Positions 1 to 9,513 are shown, counted from the stretch's first letter. The stretch: DNA of 64,000 nucleotides from Modestobacter sp. VKM Ac-2986 (GCF_026967795.1 NZ_JAPVBH010000004.1:186001-250000), one strand, 5' to 3'. The notes: generated by a model from the letters alone, not told the origin. Made by a program: numbers and translations.

Positions 1-44
1 CCGCGCCGAGCTCGCGAGGCCTGGGGTGCAGGAGGGTCCTCCGT

Positions 45-371
45 CTAGCGGCGGCGGTCCCGGTTGCGCCAGCAGGCGGTGTGCCAGTGCCGGCGCCAGT
101 CCGCCGAGGACTCGGTGTCCCACGGCTCGAGGTCGGAGTCGCGGGCGTAGGCCGGCCAGGCGACCACGTGCGGGACGCCCGGACGGATCTCCTGGTCGCA
201 GCCCGGGCAGCGGTAGGTCTTGTCGCTGCCGGACCCGGTGAGCGGACGCACCACCCAGTCGCCGTCCCCGGCCTGCTCGATCGGCTGCGCCGGACGGCGC
301 GACGGCGAGGACGCGGCGGCCGGACGGCGGTCGTCCCGGCGGTCGCCCCTGTTCCCGCCCCGACGGCCCAC
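45..371 (-). CDS. Small conserved actinobacterial protein with CxxC/HxH-type metal site
   Basis: A 108-residue basic protein. Residues 1-30 are Arg-rich and probably disordered. The C-terminal half holds the conserved block YRCPGCDQEI (Cys55, Cys58), His68 in PHVVAWP, and RRHWHTACW (His95, His97, Cys100), which together look like a zinc-ribbon site. Proteins of this type are often labelled ATP/GTP-binding protein in actinobacterial genomes, but no nucleotide-binding motif is visible, so I give no function. The frame stays open upstream to a GTG at 503, but that extension uses many A/T-ending codons (GGA, TGT, CGA, GCA), unlike the body. I therefore chose the GTG at 371. It is transcribed in the same direction as nucS, 184 bases downstream of it. 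Confidence 0.75.
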   Translation of the reverse strand: MGRRGGNRGDRRDDRRPAAASSPSRRPAQPIEQAGDGDWVVRPLTGSGSDKTYRCPGCDQEIRPGVPHVVAWPAYARDSDLEPWDTESSADWRRHWHTACWRNRDRRR

Positions 372-555
372 CCCGCTACCGCAGCCGGTCGCGGAGCCCG
401 CGACCGGCCGTGCCGTCGAGGGAGCCGGCGGTCGGGCCGTCCCCGGTCGGTGCTCCGTCCACGTGCCCTCCTCCCGGCTCGGTCGTCCGCGACAGTCTCC
501 CACCCGGCTGATCCACGGCCCCTGCTGCCGCGGACCACCGCGTGCGGGCCCGTCG

Positions 556-1227
556 TCAGAAGAGGCGGGCCGAGGGGTCGTCGGTGCCCTTGAGGACGGC
601 GTAGTCGACGGTGACGCAGTCGATGCCCCGGTCCGCGGCCAGCACCCGGGCCTGCGGCTTGATCTCCTGCGCGGCGAACACGCCCTTGACCGGGGCCAGC
701 CGTGGGTCGCGGTTGAGCAGCTCCAGGTAGCGGGTCAGCTGCTCGACGCCGTCGATCTCCCCGCGCCGCTTGATCTCCACCGCCACGGTGGTGCCCGTGG
801 CGTCGCGGCACAGCAGGTCGACCGGGCCGATCGCGGTCGGGTACTCCCGGCGCACCAGCGACCAGCCCGCGCCGAAGGTCTCCACGTGCAGGGCCAGCAG
901 CCGCTGCAGGTCGGCCTCGACGCCGTCCTTGATCAGGCCCGGGTCGACGCCGAGCTCGTGCCGGTGGTCGTGCAGGACCTCGTCGATGGTGATGACCAGC
1001 TGCTCACCGGCCTTGTTGGTCACCGTCCAGGTGCCCGAGCCGTCGGCGAGCTCCTCCTTGAGCGAGCACGGCGGGCTCATCCAGTTCAGCGGCTTGTAGG
1101 CGCGGTCGTCGGCGTGGATGGACACCGAGCCGTCGGCCTTGACCAGCAGCAGCCGGGTGGCGAGCGGGAGATGGGCGGTGAGCCGCCCGATGTAGTCCAC
1201 GGAGCAGCGGGCAATGACCAGGCGCAC
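556..1227 (-). CDS. nucS: Endonuclease NucS (mismatch-specific)
   Basis: NucS cleaves both strands at certain mismatches and carries out non-canonical mismatch repair in actinobacteria, which lack MutS/MutL. The 223-residue product starts [16 protein letters not shown] and matches the length of the mycobacterial protein. The N-terminal dimerisation/DNA-binding domain fills about residues 1-110. The C-terminal RecB-like nuclease domain shows GPVDLLCRD and [20 protein letters not shown], carrying the catalytic acidic and Lys residues. The last residues, SARLF, resemble the beta-clamp-binding tail. The open frame extends upstream to about 1383, but the extension is Arg-rich junk. The GTG at 1227 restores family length and lies 8 bases after a TAGCGT box, which fits a leaderless mRNA. 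The downstream gene is the small zinc-ribbon protein. Confidence 0.96.
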   Translation of the reverse strand: MRLVIARCSVDYIGRLTAHLPLATRLLLVKADGSVSIHADDRAYKPLNWMSPPCSLKEELADGSGTWTVTNKAGEQLVITIDEVLHDHRHELGVDPGLIKDGVEADLQRLLALHVETFGAGWSLVRREYPTAIGPVDLLCRDATGTTVAVEIKRRGEIDGVEQLTRYLELLNRDPRLAPVKGVFAAQEIKPQARVLAADRGIDCVTVDYAVLKGTDDPSARLF

Positions 1228-1235
1228 GGGGTGGG

Positions 1236-1241
1236 ACGCTA
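1236..1241 (-). promoter_or_regulatory. Candidate -10 box of nucS (leaderless)
   Basis: On the minus strand TAGCGT ends 8 bases before the GTG start of nucS. This spacing puts transcription start close to the start codon. No clear -35 is seen. The box overlaps the promoter region of the divergent lipoprotein gene, whose ATG is at 1248. Confidence 0.45.
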
Positions 1242-1247
1242 CCCGGC

Positions 1248-2129
1248 ATGAGCCGCGCCCAGCCCGACGCGTCGTCCGCCCGGCCCGGCCGGGCACTCGG
1301 CCTGCTGCTCGCCGCGTCGCTGCTGCTGGCCGCCTGCGGTGGCACCCGTGCCGGCGCGGGCGGTGACGCCCCTCCGGCGACACCGGCCGGTGGACCTGAC
1401 GGCTCCGACGCGGTGGTGCTGCAGGTCGCCCGCGTCGGCGGGTTCACCACGCCCGAGGAGCTGCTCGGCCGGCTGCCCGACGTGATCGTCCACGCCGACG
1501 GCCGGGTGATCGCGCCGGGCCCGATGGCCGCCATCCACCCGCCCTTCGCCTGGCCCGGCCTCACGGTGACCCGACTGGACCCCGCGCAGCTGCCCGACCT
1601 GGTCGACCGGGCGCTCGCCGCGGGCGTGGACGAGCGCGTCGACCTGGGCGACGCCGGTCTCGCCGACGTGCCCAGCACCCGGTTCACCGTGCGCACCGAC
1701 GGCCGCACCGTCGTGCGGGAGGTGGTCGGCCTCCAGGAGGGTCTCGGGTCACCCGCCCTGAGCGGGGAGCAGCGGACCGGCCGCGAGCGGCTCGCCGCAC
1801 TGGCCGAGGAGCTGACCGCGCTGGCCGGCACGGCGGAGAGCTGGGACCCCGACGCCGTCGCGGTGCTGGCGCGCCCGTACGTGGACCAGGACGCACCGGG
1901 CGGTCTGCCGGGAGGGGCCCCGGAGGTCGCCTGGCCCGGTCCCGACCTCCCCGGGGAGCCGCTGGGCGCCGGGGTGGGGTGCGTCGTCGTCCCGGCCGAG
2001 CAGGTGCGTCTCGTGGCCGACCGGGCCAGCACCGCGACCCCCTGGACGACGCCGGACGGCGCCCGCTGGTCGCTGACCTTCCGCCCGCTGCTGCCGCACG
2101 AGACCGGCTGCGCCGACCTCACCGGGTGA
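1248..2129 (+). CDS. Putative lipoprotein, unknown function
   Basis: A 293-residue exported protein. Residues 1-30 form a lipoprotein signal: basic start, hydrophobic run, and a lipobox ending LLLAAC with Cys30 as the lipidated residue. A Gly/Ala/Pro-rich linker follows. The mature part (about residues 45-290) contains [13 protein letters not shown] and a [10 protein letters not shown] segment. I do not recognise a catalytic motif or a family with confidence. It is divergent from nucS, with only 20 bases between starts. Its TGA overlaps the GTG of the next gene (GTGA), so the two are probably translationally coupled. Confidence 0.85.
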   Translation: MSRAQPDASSARPGRALGLLLAASLLLAACGGTRAGAGGDAPPATPAGGPDGSDAVVLQVARVGGFTTPEELLGRLPDVIVHADGRVIAPGPMAAIHPPFAWPGLTVTRLDPAQLPDLVDRALAAGVDERVDLGDAGLADVPSTRFTVRTDGRTVVREVVGLQEGLGSPALSGEQRTGRERLAALAEELTALAGTAESWDPDAVAVLARPYVDQDAPGGLPGGAPEVAWPGPDLPGEPLGAGVGCVVVPAEQVRLVADRASTATPWTTPDGARWSLTFRPLLPHETGCADLTG

Positions 2130-2920
2130 GCGGGGACCGGGAGGGGCAGGCTGGGCCGGTGGCCGACCCCGAAGAGCTGACCCCCACCGCACCGCGGCCG
2201 GCGGGGCGCACCGTCTTCACCCAGAGCTGGCGGGACCTGGCGTTCCTGCACTGGGCGGTCGACCCGGCGGTGGTCGCGCCGCTGCTGCCGGCCGGCACCA
2301 CCCCCGACCTGCTCGACGGCGTCACCTACGTGGGGCTGATCCCCTTCCGGATGCACCGGATCGGCTTCCTCGGTGCCCCGGGCCTGCCGTACCTCGGGTC
2401 GTTCCCGGAGACCAACGTGCGGCTGTACTCGGTGGACGCGCTCGGCCGCCGCGGCGTCGTCTTCCGCTCGCTGGAGGCCAGCCGGCTGCTGCCGGTGCTC
2501 GCCGCCCGCTGGGTCGCCCGGCTGCCCTACACCTGGGCCGGCATGGACGTCACCCGGGACGGCGACCAGGTCAGCTACACGTCCGCGCGCCGTTGGCCCG
2601 GCCCGCGCGGCGCGCACAGCCGCGTGCGGGTCCAGGTCGGCGAGCGGCTGCCCGGCGGTGACCCGCTGGGGACCTTCCTCACCGCGCGCTGGGGGCTGCA
2701 CCGCCCCGGCCGGCGCGGACCGGTCTACTGGCCCAACGAGCACGACGAGTGGCCGCTGCACCGGGCCGAGCTGCTCGAGCTGGACGAGTCGCTGCTGGCG
2801 GCGGCCGGGCTGCCCGGCGTGACCGGGGCGCCGGACAGCGTGCTGTTCTCCGCCGGGGTCGCGGTGCGGTTCGGCCCGCCGGTGACGTGGCCGGCCGCGC
2901 GTGGTCGACTCGGGGCATGA
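2126..2920 (+). CDS. YqjF-like DUF2071 family protein
   Basis: A 264-residue protein of the DUF2071/YqjF family, seen from QSWRDLAFLHWAVDP, TYVGLIPFRM, FPETNVRLY and YTWAGMDVTR, motifs typical of the family. Its biochemical function is not established; the fold resembles acetoacetate decarboxylase-like proteins. The GTG at 2126 overlaps the stop of the lipoprotein gene by 4 bases. The frame is open further upstream, but that part reads through the lipoprotein gene in another frame. The stop overlaps the ATG of the following oxidoreductase (ATGA), so 1248-3960 looks like a three-gene operon. Confidence 0.88.
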   Translation: MSGDREGQAGPVADPEELTPTAPRPAGRTVFTQSWRDLAFLHWAVDPAVVAPLLPAGTTPDLLDGVTYVGLIPFRMHRIGFLGAPGLPYLGSFPETNVRLYSVDALGRRGVVFRSLEASRLLPVLAARWVARLPYTWAGMDVTRDGDQVSYTSARRWPGPRGAHSRVRVQVGERLPGGDPLGTFLTARWGLHRPGRRGPVYWPNEHDEWPLHRAELLELDESLLAAAGLPGVTGAPDSVLFSAGVAVRFGPPVTWPAARGRLGA

Positions 2921-3960
2921 GCACCCCTCCCGCGGACGCCGTCCGCTTCGGCCTGGTCGGCTACGGCTTCGGCGGCCGGTACTTCCACGCCCCGCTGATC
3001 GCCGCGGCGGCCGAGTGCACGCTGGTCGGCGTGGTCACCCGCTCCGCCGACCGCCGCGAGCTGGTGGCCCGCGAGCACCCGGGTGCCGCGGCGTTCGACT
3101 CCCTGGAGCAGCTGGCCGACGCCGGCGCGGAGGCGGTGGCCATCTCCACGCCCGCCGACACCCACAGCGAGCTCACCGACCGGGCCCTGGACCTCGGCCT
3201 GGCCGTGGTCTGCGACAAGCCCTTCGCCCTCGACGCCGCGGCCGCGCGGGCCTCGGTGGAGAAGGCCGAACGGCTGGGCCTGCCGCTGGCGCCGTACCAG
3301 AACCGGCGCTGGGACTCCGACTTCCGCACCGTGCGCGCGCTGGTGGGCGACGGCGTCCTGGGCACCGTCACCCGGTTCGAGTCCCGCTTCGAGCGCTTCA
3401 CGCCCGAGCCCGGCCCGGCCCCCTCCGGCGGCGGCACCCTGCTGGACTTCGGCAGCCACCTCGTCGACCAGGCCCTCGTGCTGCTCGGCCCGGTCGCGAC
3501 CGTCTACGCCGAGTGGCGGGTGCGCGACAGCGGTCTGGACGACGACGTGCTGGTCGCCCTCACCCACACCTCCGGCGCGCACTCGCTGCTGGCCGGCAGC
3601 TGGAGCGAGGGGGCGCCGGGCTGGCGCTTCCGGGTGACCGGCTCGACCGGCAGCTACGTCGTCGACGGCCCGATGGACGGCCAGGAGGACGCGCTGGTCG
3701 CCGGGCAGAGCCCGAGCACCCTCGGCGACGCGTGGGGCGCCGAGCCCGAGGCGCGCTGGGGCCGGCTGCGCAGCGGGGACACCGCCGTCGTGGTGCCCAC
3801 CCTGCCCGGCGCCTGGGACACCTTCTACCCGACCTTCGCCGCCGCCGTCCGGGGCCGCGGGCTGGTCCCGGTCGACGCCCGGGACGCCGTCGCCACCGCC
3901 ACCGTGCTCGACGCCGCCCGGCGCAGCGCCACCGAGGGCGTCGTCGTCCGCCTCGGCTGA
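2917..3960 (+). CDS. Gfo/Idh/MocA family NAD(P)-dependent oxidoreductase
   Basis: A 347-residue enzyme. The N-terminal Rossmann domain begins RFGLVGYGFGGRYFHAP, with the dinucleotide-binding glycines. The family lysine lies in VVCDKPFALD (the EKP position, here DKP). The C-terminal substrate domain contains GGGTLLDFGSHLVDQAL, where the conserved Asp and His support catalysis. The substrate is probably a sugar, inositol or related polyol but cannot be told from sequence. The ATG overlaps the TGA of the DUF2071 gene by 4 bases. A strong hairpin lies 3 bases after the stop and would end the operon. Confidence 0.93.
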   Translation: MSTPPADAVRFGLVGYGFGGRYFHAPLIAAAAECTLVGVVTRSADRRELVAREHPGAAAFDSLEQLADAGAEAVAISTPADTHSELTDRALDLGLAVVCDKPFALDAAAARASVEKAERLGLPLAPYQNRRWDSDFRTVRALVGDGVLGTVTRFESRFERFTPEPGPAPSGGGTLLDFGSHLVDQALVLLGPVATVYAEWRVRDSGLDDDVLVALTHTSGAHSLLAGSWSEGAPGWRFRVTGSTGSYVVDGPMDGQEDALVAGQSPSTLGDAWGAEPEARWGRLRSGDTAVVVPTLPGAWDTFYPTFAAAVRGRGLVPVDARDAVATATVLDAARRSATEGVVVRLG

Positions 3961-3963
3961 GGT

Positions 3964-4002
3964 GGAGTGGATCCGTCGCCGTGACCTGGACGGATCCACT
4001 CC
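3964..4002 (+). terminator. Strong hairpin terminator after the oxidoreductase gene
   Basis: A perfect 14-bp inverted repeat (3964-3977 with 3989-4002; left arm GGAGTGGATCCGTC) around an 11-base loop. It begins 3 bases after the stop codon. There is no U-tract, as is common in actinobacteria. Confidence 0.8.
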
Positions 4003-4077
4003 GCCACAGCGGGCGCACGGGAGTGGCACACTCGGTCGGAGAGCGCGGCCGCCGGCTGCACAGGGCTGGGGGTCAGC

Positions 4078-4395
4078 GTGCCGATCGAGGCCGGGAGCCT
4101 GCACTTCGCCGTCGGCCCGGGAATCGCCCTGGTGGCCCTGGCGGTCATCGCCCTCTTCGCCCGCTGGGCCTTCGGCTCCGGCTCGACGGCCAAGCCGGTC
4201 AAGGCCGAGGAGCTGCTCACCCCGGTGGCGACGCTGACCCGGCGGGAGTCCGCGCTGGCGCTGCGGGCCGTGCTGTCCGACGCCGGCATCCGGTCCACGA
4301 TCCGCGAGCCCGCCGCCCACCGCGCCGACGTCCTGGTCTTCCCCGAGGACCTCGCCCGGGCCCGCGCCCTGGCGCTCTCCTTCGGCGGGAAGTGA
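4078..4395 (+). CDS. Small membrane-anchored DUF2007-like protein
   Basis: A 105-residue protein from a GTG. Residues 13-35 (GIALVALAVIALFARWAFG) form one membrane helix. The cytoplasmic C-terminal domain reads LLTPVATLTRRESALALRAVLSDAGIRSTI, then VLVFPEDLARARAL, the pattern of a DUF2007-type signal-transducing fold, in which a small alpha/beta unit ends in an acidic ED pair. Its function is unknown. It is convergent with murA, 24 bases from that stop. Confidence 0.75.
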   Translation: MPIEAGSLHFAVGPGIALVALAVIALFARWAFGSGSTAKPVKAEELLTPVATLTRRESALALRAVLSDAGIRSTIREPAAHRADVLVFPEDLARARALALSFGGK

Positions 4396-4419
4396 AGGGG
4401 AGCCCCGGCGGCCGCGAGG

Positions 4420-5715
4420 TCAGCTGGGGCGCTGGGTGCGCTCGATCTGGACGCCGACGCCGCGCAGCTGCTCGAGGAAGTCGGGGTAGCCGCGGTCGAC
4501 GTGGTGCACGTCCTGGACCTCGGTGACCCCGTCGGTCAGCATGCCGGCCAGCACCAGCCCGGCGCCGGCGCGGATGTCGGTGGCCAGCACCGGGGCGCTG
4601 GAGAGCCGCTCCCGGCCGCGGACGACCGCGTGGTGGCCGTCGATGCGCACGTCGGCGCCCAGCCGGACCAGCTCGTTGACGAACATGAACCGGCCCTCGA
4701 ACACGTTCTCGGTGATCAGCGCGGTGCCGGTGGAGACCGCCGCCAGCGCCACCGCCATCGGCTGCAGGTCGGTCGGGAAGCCCGGGTAGGGCAGCGTGAC
4801 GACGTCGACGCCGCGCGGCCGGTCCTCCATCGCCACCCGGACGCCGTCGGCCTGCGGCTCCACGGTGGCGCCGGCGGTGACCAGCTTGTCCAGCGCCACG
4901 GTCAGGTGGTCGGCCACGGCCCGCTCGATGACCAGGTCGCCGCGGGTCATCACCGCACCGATCGCCCAGGTGCCGGCCACGATCCGGTCCGGCACGGTCG
5001 AGTACGCCACCGGGGACAGCCCCTCGACGCCCTCGACGGTGATCGTCGAGGTGCCCGCGCCGTCGATCCGGGCGCCCATCGCCACGAGCATCCGGCACAG
5101 GTCGACGATCTCGGGCTCGCGGGCGGCGTTGTCGACGACCGTGGTGCCCTCGGCCAGCACGGCGGCCATGACCAGGTTCTCGGTGGCGCCCACCGAGGGG
5201 AAGTCCAGCCAGATCGAGGTGCCGACCAGCCGGGGCGCGGTGGCGACCAGGAAGCCGTGCTCGCTGACGATGGTCGCGCCCAGCCGCTCGAGGCCGGCGA
5301 TGTGCATGTCGAGCCCGCGGGAGCCGATGGCGTCACCGCCGGGCAGGGCGACCTTGGCGGTGCCCAGCCGGGCGACCAGCGGACCCAGCACGCTGATCGA
5401 GGCCCGCATCCGGCGGACCAGGTCGTAGTCGGTCTCGCTGGAGGGCTCCTCCGGGACGTCGATGAGCACCCGGCCGCCGCCGCTCGGGCTGCCACCGGCC
5501 TCCAGCGGGTAGCGCTCGAAGCTCACCCCGCACCCGAGCCGCCGCAGCACCTCGCTCATGATCGACACGTCGAGGATGTCGGGCACCTCGTCCAGCGTCG
5601 TCCGTCCCGGGGCCAGCAGCGCCGCCGCCATCAGCTTCAGCGCGCTGTTCTTGGCCCCGGTGACCCGGACCCGACCGCGCAGGGACGCCCCACCGGTCAC
5701 CTCGAAGCACTCCAC
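4420..5715 (-). CDS. murA: UDP-N-acetylglucosamine 1-carboxyvinyltransferase MurA
   Basis: MurA transfers enolpyruvate from PEP to UDP-GlcNAc, the first committed step of peptidoglycan synthesis, in the cytoplasm. The 431-residue product shows the two-domain inside-out barrel signature: [17 protein letters not shown] near the N-terminus (Lys22, Asn23) and [18 protein letters not shown]. The active-site loop reads [15 protein letters not shown]. The residue at the catalytic Cys position (E. coli Cys115) is Asp128. In mycobacteria and chlamydiae this same Asp makes MurA active but insensitive to fosfomycin. The GTG start sits 6 bases after a TAGGCT box, so the mRNA is probably leaderless. It is divergent from the adenosyltransferase gene. 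Confidence 0.97.
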   Translation of the reverse strand: MECFEVTGGASLRGRVRVTGAKNSALKLMAAALLAPGRTTLDEVPDILDVSIMSEVLRRLGCGVSFERYPLEAGGSPSGGGRVLIDVPEEPSSETDYDLVRRMRASISVLGPLVARLGTAKVALPGGDAIGSRGLDMHIAGLERLGATIVSEHGFLVATAPRLVGTSIWLDFPSVGATENLVMAAVLAEGTTVVDNAAREPEIVDLCRMLVAMGARIDGAGTSTITVEGVEGLSPVAYSTVPDRIVAGTWAIGAVMTRGDLVIERAVADHLTVALDKLVTAGATVEPQADGVRVAMEDRPRGVDVVTLPYPGFPTDLQPMAVALAAVSTGTALITENVFEGRFMFVNELVRLGADVRIDGHHAVVRGRERLSSAPVLATDIRAGAGLVLAGMLTDGVTEVQDVHHVDRGYPDFLEQLRGVGVQIERTQRPS

Positions 5716-5721
5716 CCGCCC

Positions 5722-5727
5722 AGCCTA
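5722..5727 (-). promoter_or_regulatory. Leaderless -10 box of murA
   Basis: TAGGCT on the minus strand, followed by 6 bases and the GTG of murA. The position implies that the transcript begins at or next to the start codon. Confidence 0.6.
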
Positions 5728-5728
5728 G

Positions 5729-5748
5729 AGGCGCCCGGCCGGGCGCCT
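5729..5748. promoter_or_regulatory. 20-bp perfect palindrome between murA and the adenosyltransferase gene
   Basis: A perfect palindrome with half-site AGGCGCCCGG, lying directly upstream of the murA -10 box, in its spacer/-35 area, and 37-56 bases upstream of the divergent -10 box. It could be an operator, or a hairpin if transcribed. Which one is unknown. Confidence 0.55.
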
Positions 5749-5784
5749 GCCACCCGCTGGCGACGACCCCCGGCTCCCCCGCCT

Positions 5785-5790
5785 TAGGCT
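5785..5790 (+). promoter_or_regulatory. Leaderless -10 box of the adenosyltransferase gene
   Basis: TAGGCT followed by 6 bases and the ATG at 5797, the same arrangement as murA on the other strand. Confidence 0.6.
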
Positions 5791-5796
5791 CGTCGC

Positions 5797-6399
5797 ATGA
5801 CCGTCCGGCTGACCCGCATCTACACGCGCACCGGTGACGCCGGGGAGACGCACCTGGGCGACATGAGCCGGGTGACCAAGACCGACCCGCGGCTGGTGGC
5901 CTACGCCGACGTCGACGAGACCAACAGCTCGGTCGGTGTGGCCATCGCGCTCGGCAGCCCCGCCCCCGAGGTCGCCGAGCTGCTGCTCAGCATCCAGAAC
6001 GACCTGTTCGACCTCGGCGCGGACCTGTCCACGCCCATCCAGCCCTCGCCCGCGCACCCGCCGCTGCGGGTCACCGCCGCCTACACCGAGCGGCTGGAGG
6101 CGGCGTGCGACACCGCCAACGAGCAGCTGCCGACGCTGACGTCGTTCGTCCTGCCCGGTGGCACGCCGCTGGCCGCGCTGCTGCACGCCTCACGGACGGT
6201 CGCCCGCCGTGCCGAGCGCAGCGTCTGGGCGCTGCTGGCCGTCGACGCCGAGCGCACCAACGAGGAGAACGCGCGCTACCTCAACCGCCTGTCGGACCTG
6301 CTGTTCATCCTCGCCCGCTCCGCCAACCCCGACGGCGACGTCCTGTGGGAGCCGGGCGCACACAGCGGCGTCCACGCCCAGCGCGCCGCCCGCCGCTAG
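5797..6399 (+). CDS. Cob(I)alamin adenosyltransferase, PduO type
   Basis: This enzyme transfers the adenosyl group of ATP to cob(I)alamin to make coenzyme B12. The 200-residue product shows the PduO-family landmarks: IYTRTGDAGETHLGD at the N-terminus (ATP site), VDETNSSVG, the helix ARRAERSVWAL, and LNRLSDLLFILARSAN near the C-terminus (cobalamin-facing helix). Its position beside murA and DUF2550 downstream of atpC is conserved across actinobacteria. The ATG at 5797 follows a TAGGCT box by 6 bases. The gene is convergent with the DUF2550 gene, with a hairpin repeat between them. Confidence 0.95.
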   Translation: MTVRLTRIYTRTGDAGETHLGDMSRVTKTDPRLVAYADVDETNSSVGVAIALGSPAPEVAELLLSIQNDLFDLGADLSTPIQPSPAHPPLRVTAAYTERLEAACDTANEQLPTLTSFVLPGGTPLAALLHASRTVARRAERSVWALLAVDAERTNEENARYLNRLSDLLFILARSANPDGDVLWEPGAHSGVHAQRAARR

Positions 6400-6406
6400 C
6401 GCTGCA

Positions 6407-6465
6407 ACGGCCCCCTCGCAGGGCCCCGCCGCGAGCCTGCGAGCGGTGGGGGCGAGGGGGTCCTT
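6407..6465. repeat. 3'-end hairpin repeat, copy 1 (bidirectional terminator)
   Basis: The outer arms are GGCCCCCTCGC (6409-6419) and GCGAGGGGGTCC (6452-6463), with a GC-rich inner region. It ends in TCCTT directly at the stop codon of the minus-strand DUF2550 gene. It is one of five related copies in this window (others at 22511, 53005, 55158 and 57350). It lies between two convergent genes. Confidence 0.75.
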
Positions 6466-6869
6466 CACCGGTCGACGGGCGGGGCCGACTCGACCCAGGA
6501 CAGGAAGCCGGTCACCGTCGAGGGGTCCATCGCCAGCTCCTGCGGCCCGGCGCCGGTGCGGCAGGTGAGGATCACCGTCTCGTGCGGCAGGGACAGGTCG
6601 GCCGACGTGGGCCGGCGCCGCGCGTCGACCTGGAACTGCGAGCGGCACAACCGGCGGTTGGGCCGCACCGACAGGGACAGCGCGCGGTACCAGAGCAGGT
6701 CGTTGCCGGAGTACCAGGCGACCCCGACCGCCCAGCGCGGCGCCCCGGGGGGCCGCAGCCACATGGTGACCGCGCCCAGCCCGGAGAGCAGGAAGCGCCG
6801 CCGCAGCAGGAAGGCGGCGACGAGCGCCACCACCACGACACCGAGGACGATCAGGACGGCGGTGGTCAC
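6465..6869 (-). CDS. DUF2550 family membrane protein
   Basis: A 134-residue protein with one N-terminal membrane helix (VLIVLGVVVVALVAAFLL, residues 4-22). The DUF2550 domain follows: WAVGVAWYSGNDLLWYRALSLS, then RRLCRSQFQVDARRRP, and TCRTGAGPQELAMDPSTVT. The function is unknown, but the gene sits next to atpC in most actinobacteria. I chose the GTG at 6869 (VTTAVLIV); the longer frame upstream is Pro/Arg-rich and overlaps the atpC end. It is 46 bases downstream of atpC and probably cotranscribed with it. Confidence 0.92.
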   Translation of the reverse strand: MTTAVLIVLGVVVVALVAAFLLRRRFLLSGLGAVTMWLRPPGAPRWAVGVAWYSGNDLLWYRALSLSVRPNRRLCRSQFQVDARRRPTSADLSLPHETVILTCRTGAGPQELAMDPSTVTGFLSWVESAPPVDR

Positions 6870-6915
6870 CGGGGCTGGCTGTCGGCCGTTGCGGGGGCGG
6901 TGGGGCGGGTGCGGC

Positions 6916-7305
6916 TCAGACGTCCTGGCCGGCGGCGCGCAACCGGGACTCGGCACGCCGGGCGGCGGCCAGCGCCTCCGGGTCGTCACCGGCGGCCTCG
7001 GCGCGGCGGAGCGCTTCACGGGCCCGCTCCACGTCGATGTCGGTGGCGAGCTCCGCGGTCTCGGCGAGGATCGACACCCCCCGCTCGGTCACCGACAGGA
7101 AGCCACCGTGGGCGGCGACGACGAGGTCCTCACCGGACTCGCGACGGATGCGGACCACGCCACCGGGGGCGAGCTCGCCGAGCAGCGGTGCGTGGCCGGG
7201 CAGGACGCCGAGCTCACCCTCGGTCGTACGGGTGATCACCATGCTGGCCTCACCGGACCAGATCATCTTCTCGACGGCCACGAGCTCGACCTGCAGGGTC
7301 GCCAC
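6916..7305 (-). CDS. atpC: F1Fo ATP synthase epsilon subunit
   Basis: The epsilon subunit sits in the central stalk and restrains ATP hydrolysis. The 129-residue product begins MATLQVELVAVEKMIWSGEA and carries GELGVLPGHAPLL, the family signature of the N-terminal beta barrel. A short C-terminal helix (residues 88-125) is rich in Ala, Arg and Glu. The GTG start has a clear GGAGGAG site 5 bases upstream. Unusually, about 700 bases separate it from atpD; that gap holds a terminator-like hairpin and a 71-codon gene. Confidence 0.97.
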   Translation of the reverse strand: MATLQVELVAVEKMIWSGEASMVITRTTEGELGVLPGHAPLLGELAPGGVVRIRRESGEDLVVAAHGGFLSVTERGVSILAETAELATDIDVERAREALRRAEAAGDDPEALAAARRAESRLRAAGQDV

Positions 7306-7391
7306 GTCTCTCCTCCGGGTCCACCGGCCGGCCCGTCAGGGCGGCGGTGCGGGTCGCCGGTCCGGACGGAAGCGGCGACGGGTGTGGATCC

Positions 7392-7397
7392 AGTCTA
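7392..7397 (-). promoter_or_regulatory. Possible internal promoter (-10) for atpC-DUF2550
   Basis: The minus strand carries TAGACT about 86 bases upstream of the atpC start, in the 198-base gap between the small gene and atpC. No convincing -35 is seen. It is proposed because the hairpin after atpD could otherwise cut atpC off from the operon promoter. Confidence 0.25.
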
Positions 7398-7503
7398 GCG
7401 GCGTGTCGCGGCGCGCTGCGCCACACCCGGTCGGGCAGGGGCCGGACGCCGACGCCGGCGTCGTCCTCGGTCGCGTCGTGGACGGGTGGGACGAGCGGGC
7501 CGG

Positions 7504-7719
7504 TCAGCTCCCGCTGCGGCGGTAGAGCATCGTCCAGCGACCCACGCGCAGCTGCGGGTGCCACACCACCGACGGCGGCGCCCAGTCGTCGGTGTCGAAG
7601 ACCGCCGACTCGGTGTGCACCGGCGCGTAGGGCGGCCAGCTCCACTGCATCGCGTCCTCGGGCAGGACGGTCGCCGCCGGCAGGACGGTCGTCGGCGGCC
7701 CGGTCACCTCGCTGTCCAC
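7504..7719 (-). CDS. Small hypothetical protein between atpD and atpC
   Basis: A 71-residue product starting VDSEVTGPP. The body is Trp/Pro-rich: MQWSWPPYAPVHTESAVF, DDWAPPSVVWHPQLRVGRW, ending MLYRRSGS. I do not recognise it. Almost every codon from the GTG at 7719 onward ends in G or C. Upstream in the same frame AGA, AGG, GGA and ACT codons appear, so both the coding status and this start are supported by codon use. An AGCAGGA-like ribosome site precedes the GTG. There is no signal peptide or membrane helix. It lies in the ATP synthase operon in the same direction, so it may be cotranscribed. Confidence 0.65.
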   Translation of the reverse strand: MDSEVTGPPTTVLPAATVLPEDAMQWSWPPYAPVHTESAVFDTDDWAPPSVVWHPQLRVGRWTMLYRRSGS

Positions 7720-7940
7720 CGCAGTCCTGCTGCTGCGTCGCAGCACCGCTGGGACCCCCGACCTGTGCACGTGCTGCTCCTGGCTCCGACGTCCGCCGGC
7801 CGGACGCGCTCTCCCCATCATCGACCGCTGCACCTCGGAGGTTGAGCCTCGGGTCTCCCCGCCACCCGATGGGAGGGCCTGCACCGCCGCCCGACCGCAC
7901 GGCGACCGCGGCGCGTGAGCACTCGTGGTGCCCGGGAACG

Positions 7941-7976
7941 GCAACGGCCGGGCCCCCGTGGGGACCCGGCCGTTGC
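7941..7976 (-). terminator. Hairpin after atpD
   Basis: A perfect 12-bp stem (7941-7952 with 7965-7976; left arm GCAACGGCCGGG) with a 12-base loop, 30 bases past the atpD stop. It resembles a terminator or attenuator inside the operon. The rest of the 287-base gap 7720-8006 shows nothing else I can name. Confidence 0.7.
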
Positions 7977-8006
7977 GCGACCCGTCCTGGTGCGGACGGG
8001 CCTGGA

Positions 8007-9506
<1,500 letters not shown>

Positions 9507-9513
9507 TCAGTGT

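Noticed and set aside
1228-1383. N-terminal extension of NucS to an upstream start
   Set aside because: It is Arg-rich and overlaps the divergent lipoprotein gene; the GTG at 1227 gives the exact family length.
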